DNA from: Amycolatopsis pittospori
Lineage (GTDB): Bacteria; Actinomycetota; Actinomycetes; Mycobacteriales; Pseudonocardiaceae
Assembly (NCBI RefSeq): GCF_013870525.1
Contig: NZ_JACBXD010000081.1
Span: forward strand, 1-33,864
Length of the DNA: 33,864 bases
Reading direction: 5' to 3'
The position numbers were made by a program, and so were the translations under genes. Under the pieces are notes generated by a model. The model worked only from the letters and a program-made list of their open reading frames with translations. It did no database searches and was not told where the DNA came from. Within the stretch, counting starts at the first letter, position 1. Each line of letters opens with the position of its first letter. This document shows positions 15,169-22,317 of the stretch, one piece after another.

Positions 15169-15462
15169 ATGTCCAGATGGCGAACCACCAGTAGGAGCAA
15201 CACCGCCGTACGCGTAATCACCGCTATCGGCGCGCTGTTCGCTTTCATCGAGCTGCTGTACATGGTCATGGTGCTCGCGGGTGCCAACGCGGGTAACGGA
15301 TTCTTCATCTTCATCCAGGCGCTCGCGCGACCGCTGGCGCTGTTCTGGCCGGGTCTTTTCCCGGTGAGTGACCCGAATCTCGCGGTGATCCTCGACTACG
15401 GCCTGGCCGCGGCGTTCTGGGTGATCCTGGCGGGCGTCATCGCCCGTTTCGCGGCCCGCTGA
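15169..15462 (+). CDS. Small integral membrane protein, 97 aa
   Basis: The product is very hydrophobic, with about three helices: VRVITAIGALFAFIELLYMVMVLAG, FFIFIQALARPLALFWPGLF and LAVILDYGLAAAFWVILAGVIA. A basic N-terminus (MSRWRTTSRSN) precedes them. The same frame is open far upstream inside the cyclodeaminase gene. ATG 15169 is the sensible start because basic-then-hydrophobic sequence begins there, though no clear Shine-Dalgarno is visible. Hydrophobic segmentation and codon pattern support a real gene. I cannot assign a family; the length and layout resemble small actinobacterial YggT-like or Trp/Phe-rich membrane proteins only loosely. Confidence 0.7.
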   Translation: MSRWRTTSRSNTAVRVITAIGALFAFIELLYMVMVLAGANAGNGFFIFIQALARPLALFWPGLFPVSDPNLAVILDYGLAAAFWVILAGVIARFAAR

Positions 15463-15507
15463 CCCCCTGCGGCGGCATTCGGCGTCCCGTTCGGCGACAC
15501 TGGACCG

Positions 15508-16302
15508 ATGAGCGACGGCAGATGGTTCGATCTGAACCCCCTTCCCGAGCTGTTCGGCCTGGCTGCCGCCGGGCGGGCGCTGTTGCCGAATGTGCCCGTG
15601 ACCCCGGCCGCGGTACTGAAGACGGTCACCGAACAGCTGGTCGGGCGACGGTTGACGGCCAAGGTGGACGGCCATGACGTCGGGCTCACGCTGACCGGGC
15701 TCGACTATCAGGCCGACAGCCTCAGCCTCGCCGCCACCGGCCGTGTCGGCGACGTCCGCATCGTCGTGGAGGACGTCGACTGGCCGGAAACCCCGCTCGA
15801 ACGCATCACGGTGCTGGCCTCGAACGTCCGGCTCCGCTCCCTTCCGTCCCCCGCCGCCATCCCCGAACAGGTGAAGATGGCGATCCGGGTCGCCCCCGAG
15901 GTCCTGCAACAGCGGGTTTCCGAGGTCCGTCCCGGCATCATCGTGACCCCTGGCGACGACGGGCATTTCCACGTCCGCTGGGAGAAACGGCCCCGTTGGG
16001 GGCATCTGGCGCTTGAGTCCACTGTGGAGGATTCCGCCGTGGTGCTGCGGCCGATGGCCGTCCACATCGGACGTCGCCGGTTCGGCCCGCCGTCCCGGCT
16101 CAAGCCCATCGTGCTGCCGCTTCCGGAACTCCCGCAGGGGGTCCGGCTCACCGCGGTCGAGGCGCACGACGGCCACCTCGTCCTGCAGACGGTGGCCGAC
16201 GAATGGCCCGAGAAGCTGTCCACCATCCCGCTCGGCGACCTGCTGGGCTGGGTGATGACGGCGGTGACCACGCTGACCCTGCCGAGGCTCGGTGGCCGTT
16301 AG
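15508..16302 (+). CDS. Hypothetical protein, possibly LmeA-like (DUF2993) lipid-binding
   Basis: The 264-residue protein has long alternating beta segments (RLTAKVDGHDVGLTLTGLDYQADSLSLAATG, VRIVVEDVDWPETPLERITVLASNVRLR) reminiscent of the DUF2993/LmeA group of TULIP-fold phospholipid-binding proteins of actinobacteria. No clear signal peptide is present, which is atypical for LmeA itself. ATG 15508 is spaced 45 nt from the small membrane protein gene, so the two may share a transcript. It converges with the TelA/VWA operon, overlapping its last gene by 4 nt at the stop codons. The family call is tentative; the gene itself is convincing. Confidence 0.6.
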   Translation: MSDGRWFDLNPLPELFGLAAAGRALLPNVPVTPAAVLKTVTEQLVGRRLTAKVDGHDVGLTLTGLDYQADSLSLAATGRVGDVRIVVEDVDWPETPLERITVLASNVRLRSLPSPAAIPEQVKMAIRVAPEVLQQRVSEVRPGIIVTPGDDGHFHVRWEKRPRWGHLALESTVEDSAVVLRPMAVHIGRRRFGPPSRLKPIVLPLPELPQGVRLTAVEAHDGHLVLQTVADEWPEKLSTIPLGDLLGWVMTAVTTLTLPRLGGR

Positions 16303-16895
16303 CCCTCCTGACCCCGCTCGCGCAGGTATCGCGTGTGGTCGGACTGCTGGTTGACGTCGCCGGCGTAGAACCGCTCCGCGATCCGGTGCGCTTCGGTCTC
16401 CAGAAGTTCCAGCTGCGCGAGGAGTTCATCGGACGCGCTCGTCTCCCCGCTCGCCCGCCGTTTGGCGGCGAACCACCACGGCAGGTTGAGATAGGTCTGC
16501 ACGGAAAGCGGCAGATCCGTCCGCGCCAACCGGGTGACGGCGTGCCGCACGTCCGGGTTGGCCGACAACCGGTCCGGCCGCGAGAGCAGGTCGTCGAGGA
16601 CTTCGGCGATCCGCCAGACACCGTCCACAGAGGACTCCGGCATCCGCTGGGCCTGTGCGGTCACCTTGCCGACGAGCGTCGTCAGATCGGCACGCAGCCG
16701 ACCCGCTTCCGCGACCGTGTCCACCGGCACCAGGCGGACCCGTTCAGGCGGTGCGAGCAGGGCGAACACCGCGTACAACCCGGCGACGACCACCGGCCAC
16801 AGCCCGCCGACGACGCCGGTCAGGTACAGCACGAGCCCGATCAGCCCGCCGACGCAGCCGGCGAGGTTCTTCGTGGAGCCGAGGTACCGGATCAT
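16299..16895 (-). CDS. Two-helix membrane protein of the TelA/VWA operon
   Basis: The 198-residue protein starts with two adjacent transmembrane helices (NLAGCVGGLIGLVLYLTGVVGGL and WPVVVAGLYAVFALLA). A roughly 145-residue cytoplasmic helical domain follows, rich in Leu, Arg and Glu (GRLRADLTTLVGKVTAQAQR, IAEVLDDLLSRPDRL, LLAQLELLETEAHRIAERFY). I do not recognise a named family. Its ATG overlaps the stop of the VWA lipoprotein in an ATGA junction, so it is translationally coupled and presumably acts in the same complex, perhaps as membrane link between the external proteins and TelA. It is the last gene of the four-gene operon. Confidence 0.85.
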   Translation of the reverse strand: MIRYLGSTKNLAGCVGGLIGLVLYLTGVVGGLWPVVVAGLYAVFALLAPPERVRLVPVDTVAEAGRLRADLTTLVGKVTAQAQRMPESSVDGVWRIAEVLDDLLSRPDRLSANPDVRHAVTRLARTDLPLSVQTYLNLPWWFAAKRRASGETSASDELLAQLELLETEAHRIAERFYAGDVNQQSDHTRYLRERGQEG

Positions 16896-18517
16896 TGGTA
16901 CCCGCGGATTTCCTGGAACACCTGGGGAAGGACGTCGCCGCGCGCGTCGAACACGGTGCCGCCGGTGCGTTTCGCGACCTCGCCGAGTTCGGCGGAGTCG
17001 CCCTCGCCGAAGATCACGGTGAACACCGGGATCTGCCGCATCGCCTCCGGCAACGACGGGAACCTCCGCTGGAAGTCCTCGAAGTCGGAGCCGTTCGCGT
17101 TCGCCCCATCGGTCATCAGCACGATCGAGGTGAACCGGTCGGGATCGCGCGCGACCAGCGGGCCCATGATCTGGTACGCGCGATCGAGACTGTCGTAGAT
17201 CGCCGTGCCACCGTTGGCGTCGAGGCCTTCCGCGAACCTCTTGATCTTGTCGAGAGCGGGCTGCGGATCGCCTTCCGGTACGGCGAACGTCTCCGGGCGG
17301 CCCGGAACGGTGTCGAACGGCAGCATCGTGACCTCTTCGCGGCTGCGGAACCGGCGGTACCGCCCGGTCAGCGAGCCGTCGGCGCCGGTCAGCCCGATCA
17401 GCGCGGTGCGCAGCGATTCGATCCGGTCGCCCGCCATCGAGCCGGAGGTGTCGAGCACGTACAGCGTCCGCGACGGACGCCGGATCTTGTCGAAGTAGGC
17501 GCCCAGCAACGCGTCGACGGCTTCCTGTGTCGCGGGAAACGGCAGTTCCACGAGATCCTTTTGCGCGAACCGCTGTCCCAGCTGGACACCGGGGACGACC
17601 GGGCGGCGCTGCGTGGTCTCCATGATCTTGCGCTGTGTGTCCGGCGTCCGCAGCCGCTCGGCCAGTTTGCGGTGCGCGTCGCGCGCGTCGGAGTTCGCGC
17701 CGCTCAGCAAGGTCAGCGGGTAGTCCGCGGTGACGACGCCGTCGGACGGGTAGACGATCGTCAGCGGTTCGGGGAGTTTGCCGCTCGCGTTCATCGACAG
17801 CAGCACGGATTCGTAGTTGATCAAACCGTCGACCTTCTTGCCCGGATCCACACCGGTCGCACGCCGTTGGTAGGCCTCGGAAAGCCAGCCGGACGAGCCC
17901 GCCGACATCGCCTGCGCGCTGAAGAACTCGGTCAGTTTCGGGGTGACGGCGGCGATCTGCTGTGCGTCGATCGCGTTGCCCGCGCCCGCGAGTGCCGACG
18001 CGACCCCGACGAGCGCCGAGAAACCCGAGTTCGAGGCCGACGGATCGGTCATGCCGTAGGTGAACGCCTTCTTCCCGGCCTGTTCGGCGATCTCGCCCCA
18101 GCCCACCGGTTTCCCGGCCCAGCCGAGGCGCTGCGCCGTCGACGCCGAAAGTCCGAGCACGACCGGCGAGCTCATGATCTTCACCTGCTCGCCCAGCCGC
18201 TTCGCCGCTTCGGGAACCGCTGCGGGGTAACGGTTCGAGGAGAACCAGACGGCGTCGTACTGCCCGTCGACCTTCCCGTTCGCGAGCGACTCGGTGCCCT
18301 CCAACGTCCCGGTGAACTGGAATTTGACCTTGACCCCGGTGGCCGCCGCCTCCTGCTCCAGCAGCGGTTGAAGGTCGGCCAGTTCACTGCCCGCGAGCAC
18401 CCGCAGTGTGCCGGGTTCGGCCTCCCCGAGACCTTGTGCCTCGCCTTCGCCGGAATCACAGGAAACCAGCGACAGCGCGCAGATCGCGCCGATCGCCAAG
18501 ACCGCCCAGCGTTTCAT
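16892..18517 (-). CDS. Lipoprotein fusing a substrate-binding-like domain to a von Willebrand factor A domain
   Basis: The 541-residue protein has a lipoprotein signal (LVSC, C20). A type-2 periplasmic-binding-protein-like region comes next (about 35-320, beginning TLRVLAGSELADLQPLLEQEA), then a VWA domain (about 350-541). The VWA domain keeps a complete metal site: DTSGS (D356, S358, S360), GGT (T438) and MTDG (D470). It is therefore expected to bind a divalent cation and a protein partner on the outer face of the membrane. Its start overlaps the TelA stop, and its stop overlaps the start of the membrane protein; both are 4-nt ATGA junctions. Family members are annotated only as substrate-binding and VWA domain proteins. 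Ligand and role are unknown. Confidence 0.9.
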   Translation of the reverse strand: MKRWAVLAIGAICALSLVSCDSGEGEAQGLGEAEPGTLRVLAGSELADLQPLLEQEAAATGVKVKFQFTGTLEGTESLANGKVDGQYDAVWFSSNRYPAAVPEAAKRLGEQVKIMSSPVVLGLSASTAQRLGWAGKPVGWGEIAEQAGKKAFTYGMTDPSASNSGFSALVGVASALAGAGNAIDAQQIAAVTPKLTEFFSAQAMSAGSSGWLSEAYQRRATGVDPGKKVDGLINYESVLLSMNASGKLPEPLTIVYPSDGVVTADYPLTLLSGANSDARDAHRKLAERLRTPDTQRKIMETTQRRPVVPGVQLGQRFAQKDLVELPFPATQEAVDALLGAYFDKIRRPSRTLYVLDTSGSMAGDRIESLRTALIGLTGADGSLTGRYRRFRSREEVTMLPFDTVPGRPETFAVPEGDPQPALDKIKRFAEGLDANGGTAIYDSLDRAYQIMGPLVARDPDRFTSIVLMTDGANANGSDFEDFQRRFPSLPEAMRQIPVFTVIFGEGDSAELGEVAKRTGGTVFDARGDVLPQVFQEIRGYQ

Positions 18518-19668
18518 GAGGCCCCCTCGGCCGTCGCCGTCTCATGAGACCGGCGCAGATGGTCTTCGGCCCGCCGGATCTCCCCGGACAGCGCCTCCAC
18601 GGTCGCCGCCATCGTCGAGACGGCCCCCGCCTTGAACTCGTCGATCGCGTCGATACTGCGGTAGATCCGCTCGAACGATTCGCGGATCGTCGCCACTGCG
18701 ACCGCCGGATCGCTGCCCGCGCGCTGGATCTCGGCGCTGCGCAGCTCCAGCATCTCGGCGTTGGCCCGGATCAGCCCGTCGGTGGTGGCCAGCACGGCCC
18801 GGACCTCGTCGAGGACGTCGCGCTGTCCGGCGAGCGCGCCGCTCACCATCAGCGCGACGCGCAGTGCGGCGACCGTGGTCGACACCGCCCGCTCGATCCC
18901 CCGGATCAGCTCGTCGTTGTTGCGCCGCACCAGATCCAGCGCCAGGTAGCCTTGCGCGCTCACCGCCAGCTGCGTCAGCAGATCCTGGTGTCGTTGCCGG
19001 ATCGGATGCAGCGCGTCGGCCCGCAGTGATCTGGCCCGCGCGGGATCGGTGAAGTCGAAGATCCCCGCCTGCCTGTCGACGGCGACGTCGACGGCCTCGG
19101 CGAACGCGGCCGCTTCGGACAGTTTGCCGAGCGTCCCCCACAGCCGTTCCCGCTCGCCCTTGAGCGCGGCGTTGTCGCGGCGCAGCACGTCCTGACGAGC
19201 ACGCAGGTCCAGGACCAGGGCGTTCACCGGCTCGTTCGCGGCACGGTAGCGGTCCAGTGCCTTCTTCGCGCTGCCCGCGACCGGGATCAGCCCCAGCAGT
19301 TTTCGGCCGGTGATCGGCAGCTTCGCCGGGTCGATCTCCGCCACGGCACGCCGCAGCCCCGCCAGGCTCACCGTCGCCTGCTGTTGTGGCGACCCGATTT
19401 CCGCCAACGCCCGCGTAGACCGGTCGAGCAGCGCGCCCGCGACCGACGCCGCGGCACGCATGTCGGATTCGCCGACCGCGAGCAGTTCGTCCAGGACCCG
19501 GGTGAACTCCGGCGAGCGGACGTCGAGTGCTTCGAGCCGCTGGGCGAAACTCTCTGCGCGCTTCGCGACCTCGGCGTGCACCTCGGGGCCGAGGGTGACC
19601 AGTCCGGCGGCCCGCTCGGCCGGGATCGCCTCCACCGGTTCGGGTGGAGTGAGCGTGAAATCGTCCAT
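18514..19668 (-). CDS. TelA-like toxic anion resistance family protein
   Basis: The 384-residue, membrane-free, almost wholly helical protein fits the TelA/KlaA toxic-anion-resistance family (PF05816). Supporting segments are LAEIGSPQQQATVSLAGLRRAVAEIDP, KLLGLIPVAGSAKKALDRYRAAN and the long coiled-coil-like region DVLRRDNAALKGERERLWGTLGKL. The C-terminal part (YLALDLVRRNNDELIRGIERAVSTTVAALRVA) carries the conserved RNN-type block. The family was named from tellurite resistance plasmids, but the molecular mechanism is unclear and many members act in general envelope stress. The start ATG overlaps the upstream stop as TGATG, and its own stop overlaps the next start. The product is presumably cytoplasmic. 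Confidence 0.9.
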   Translation of the reverse strand: MDDFTLTPPEPVEAIPAERAAGLVTLGPEVHAEVAKRAESFAQRLEALDVRSPEFTRVLDELLAVGESDMRAAASVAGALLDRSTRALAEIGSPQQQATVSLAGLRRAVAEIDPAKLPITGRKLLGLIPVAGSAKKALDRYRAANEPVNALVLDLRARQDVLRRDNAALKGERERLWGTLGKLSEAAAFAEAVDVAVDRQAGIFDFTDPARARSLRADALHPIRQRHQDLLTQLAVSAQGYLALDLVRRNNDELIRGIERAVSTTVAALRVALMVSGALAGQRDVLDEVRAVLATTDGLIRANAEMLELRSAEIQRAGSDPAVAVATIRESFERIYRSIDAIDEFKAGAVSTMAATVEALSGEIRRAEDHLRRSHETATAEGAS

Positions 19669-20756
19669 CAGTACTGCTTCTTGACGGCGTCGAGCAGGCG
19701 CTCCAGCGTTTCGTACGACGGCGGTTCGACGGCGTCCACCAGATCCGCGGGCACCGGTACCTTGGCCGCCGCGACGACGTCGGCGAACAGCCGCGGGTCA
19801 CCGGTGCGGAATCCGAAGGTGGCGGCGAGTTTCCCCAGTTCCGGGTCGGTCGCGAGGAGCCTGCCGACCTGATCCCCGTTCGGCTTCAGCGGCACGAGCG
19901 TGTGCTTCGAGTACACCGTCGGCGCGGTGTAGAGCAGGCGCATGTCCGGCCGGATCGAGCCGTCCGCGCGCACCAGCCTGTCGACGAACTGCGACTCGTA
20001 GATCAGTGCCATCGGCGTCTTTCCCATACCCGCGGCGAGATAGTCCTCGAACGGGCCTTCGGTGCTGTTCTGCGTGTAGCCCTGGTCGATGAACAGCTTC
20101 GACACCCCGGGCAGCACCTTCGCCTCGGCCTCCGGCGTGCTGACGACGTTGTTGCCGTTGGCGACGAAGGAGACGATCGACAGGTACATCGCCGCCGAGT
20201 TCGATTCACGCGGATCCGTGGTCGTGACCAGCACGTTCTTGCGCGCCGGGAAGGCGGTGTTGCCGGGAAGCTGGTCCCAGCGGGTGCCCTTCCGCGCGAG
20301 TTCGAGGTACTTCGCGATGTCGAGTACCTGGTAGTCCCCGGCGCCCTTGCGCACGATCCCGTTGGCGGCCAAGAGGCTCACGATCGGCTCGAAGGTCGCG
20401 ATCGCCATCGGCGACTGGAACGGCGTGTGCACCGCCGTCACCTTGTGGTCGCGCTGGATCCGCTGCGCGGCGGGGGACGACGACGGGAACGCGAATTCGT
20501 ACCCGCCCAGGTCCATACCGGCGATCTGCCGCGATCCGGCGGTGTCGACCTCGACCTTCAAGCCGTGCTTCGCGAACGCGTCCGCCACCCGCTTGTCGGA
20601 GAAGAACGCCAGCTTCTCCGAACCGATGACCCCGCGCACCGTGGTCAGATCGGTCCCCTGCGCGGTGTTCTCGTCACCACCCCGGCCCCAGACGATCACG
20701 GCGACCACGGCCAGCAGCAGCACCACGGCCAGACCGATCGACAGACGGCGTTTCAC
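19668..20756 (-). CDS. Membrane-anchored solute-binding-like protein, first gene of the TelA/VWA operon
   Basis: The 362-residue protein has an uncleaved-looking N-terminal helix (LSIGLAVVLLLAVVAVIVWG) with no lipobox Cys. The extracytoplasmic domain follows, with periplasmic-binding-protein features: TTVRGVIGSEKLAFFSDKRVADAFAKHGLKVEVDTAGS near the N-terminus, then FAFPSSSPAAQRI and LVTTTDPRESNSAAMYLSIVSF. No permease or ATPase is nearby, so it is probably a sensor or scaffold rather than a transport component. GTG 20756 is preceded by GAGGGGG. The stop overlaps the TelA start by one base (TGATG). A PHO-box-like direct repeat lies about 72 bp upstream. Confidence 0.87.
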   Translation of the reverse strand: MKRRLSIGLAVVLLLAVVAVIVWGRGGDENTAQGTDLTTVRGVIGSEKLAFFSDKRVADAFAKHGLKVEVDTAGSRQIAGMDLGGYEFAFPSSSPAAQRIQRDHKVTAVHTPFQSPMAIATFEPIVSLLAANGIVRKGAGDYQVLDIAKYLELARKGTRWDQLPGNTAFPARKNVLVTTTDPRESNSAAMYLSIVSFVANGNNVVSTPEAEAKVLPGVSKLFIDQGYTQNSTEGPFEDYLAAGMGKTPMALIYESQFVDRLVRADGSIRPDMRLLYTAPTVYSKHTLVPLKPNGDQVGRLLATDPELGKLAATFGFRTGDPRLFADVVAAAKVPVPADLVDAVEPPSYETLERLLDAVKKQY

Positions 20757-20827
20757 CGGCCCACCCCCTCGTTCACAGGCCTGATCCTTCAGCCCGTTCG
20801 ACTCTTTTGACGCGCGGGCGAGCCATT

Positions 20828-20849
20828 TCGAAGTGAACGGTCAGTGAAC
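20828..20849 (-). promoter_or_regulatory. 11-bp direct repeat resembling a PHO box
   Basis: Read on the minus strand, two consecutive 11-mers, GTTCACTGACC and GTTCACTTCGA, share GTTCACT. Streptomyces PhoP binds tandem 11-nt units beginning GTTCA, so this is a candidate response-regulator site about 72 bp upstream of the operon start at 20756. The 3' halves of the units match the consensus poorly, and no clear -35/-10 pair was found. Confidence 0.45.
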
Positions 20850-20895
20850 GAAGGACGTCGTCATTTCCTGGCGAAATGCCGGGGTGGAGGGAAAA

Positions 20896-22317
20896 TCAGA
20901 TCACGGACTGCTCCGAGAGCGGCAGGCGGACGGTGAATCGCGTGTTCCCCGGTTCCGAGTCGACACGGAGGTCGCCCTGGTGCCGTTCGACGACGATGCG
21001 CCAAGAGATGTCCAGGCCGAGGCCGGTCCCCTGCCCGACCGGTTTCGTGGTGAAGAACGGTTCGAAGATCCGCTGCCGGATCTCGGCCGGGATGCCCGGT
21101 CCGGTGTCCCCGATCTCGACGTGCACGTGATCGTCCACTTGGGATGTTCGCAGCGTCAGCGTGCCCTCGGTACCCATGGCGCCCAGAGCGTTGTCGATGA
21201 TGTTCGTCCACACCTGGTTCAGTTCGCCCGCGTACGCCGGAATCCTCGGCACCGCGTGGTCGTACTCCTTGACCACGCGGACGCCCGGCGCGATCTTCCC
21301 GGCGAGCATGACGAGGGTGGAGTCGAGTCCTTCGTGGACGTCGATCCACTGATGCGGCGCACGGTCCATTTGGGAGTATTGCTTGGCTTTGCCGACCAGC
21401 ACGGAGATCCGCGTCGTCGAATCCTCGATCTCGCCCATCAGCATCTCGGTTTCGAGCGCGTACGCGAGCCAGCGGACGGCGCCGTCGAGGAAGGTCTCCC
21501 CGACCGATTCCAGCAGCCTGTCCAGATCCGGCACGGTCAGCCCGGCGCGGACGTAGATGTCGGCGAGGTCCCAGCCCTGTTCCATGCCGTGGTCTTCGAA
21601 CCAGTCGCCGATCTCGTCCTCGCGATCGGACTGCTGCATCGCGGTCAGCTTCGGCGCTGAGGCGACCTGCTTGACCAGCTGTTCCTGAACGTCGATCAGC
21701 TGCTCCAGCAACGTGGGGTCGACGTTCTTCTTCGCCAGCAGGGCGAGTTTGTGCCGCATCCCGGCGACCCGCTCCCGCAGCGCCGACGTCGCGCGCACGG
21801 CGGCCGCGGCCGGGTTGTTGAGTTCGTGGGTCAGCCCGGCGGAAAGCTCCCCGAGCGCGAGCAGCCGCCGCCGTGAACCGATCACGGTGTCGCTGTTGCG
21901 CCAGCCGAGGTACATACCCTCCAGCAGATGCGTCGCCATCGGGAACCAACGGCGGAACTCGGTGGCGAACTCGGCCGCCGGCAGCGTCAGGAAGGTGAGA
22001 TCGCTGACCGCGTGCACCGAAGCGCCGTAAGTGTGTTCGGTCTCCTGATGCACGAAGAACTGCGTCGCGCCGCAGTACGCGCCGCGCTGATCGGACCGGA
22101 TCGTCTCGACCTCGGTGTCGCCGACGAGCCGCGTCATCCGCAGCGCGCCGGACAGCAGAAGGTAGAAACAGGTGGCCGGATCACCCTCGCGGATGATCGT
22201 CTCGCCGCCGGTGTACTGCTCCAGCACGGCGTGCTCGTCGATCCAGTCGAGCTGCTCCTCGCTGAGGTGCTCGAAGAGGAAGAGCCCGCGCAGTTCCTCC
22301 CTGGGCAGAACGCTCAT
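20896..22317 (-). CDS. Cyclic-nucleotide-domain sensor histidine kinase
   Basis: The 473-residue protein has an N-terminal cNMP-binding (CAP-like) domain (about 1-130, with LEQYTGGETIIREGDPATCFYLLLSGAL). The kinase core begins with the H-box LGELSAGLTHELNNPAAAA (H164). A long helical insert precedes the ATPase, which shows an N-box NQVWTNIIDNALGAM (about 367-381), G1 DTGPGIP (404-410), F-box FEPFFTTK and G2 GQGTGLGL. No transmembrane segment is present, so it is cytoplasmic. The CAP-like domain lacks an obvious full cNMP phosphate cassette; its ligand may not be a cyclic nucleotide. ATG 22317 overlaps the stop of the receiver-flavoprotein gene (ATGA). That coupling marks the flavoprotein as its partner. 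Confidence 0.92.
   Translation of the reverse strand: MSVLPREELRGLFLFEHLSEEQLDWIDEHAVLEQYTGGETIIREGDPATCFYLLLSGALRMTRLVGDTEVETIRSDQRGAYCGATQFFVHQETEHTYGASVHAVSDLTFLTLPAAEFATEFRRWFPMATHLLEGMYLGWRNSDTVIGSRRRLLALGELSAGLTHELNNPAAAAVRATSALRERVAGMRHKLALLAKKNVDPTLLEQLIDVQEQLVKQVASAPKLTAMQQSDREDEIGDWFEDHGMEQGWDLADIYVRAGLTVPDLDRLLESVGETFLDGAVRWLAYALETEMLMGEIEDSTTRISVLVGKAKQYSQMDRAPHQWIDVHEGLDSTLVMLAGKIAPGVRVVKEYDHAVPRIPAYAGELNQVWTNIIDNALGAMGTEGTLTLRTSQVDDHVHVEIGDTGPGIPAEIRQRIFEPFFTTKPVGQGTGLGLDISWRIVVERHQGDLRVDSEPGNTRFTVRLPLSEQSVI

Noticed and set aside
20862..20878. Hairpin CATTTC/GAAATG after the kinase gene as a terminator.
   Set aside because: Only 6 bp, AT-rich and without a T-run; too weak to call.
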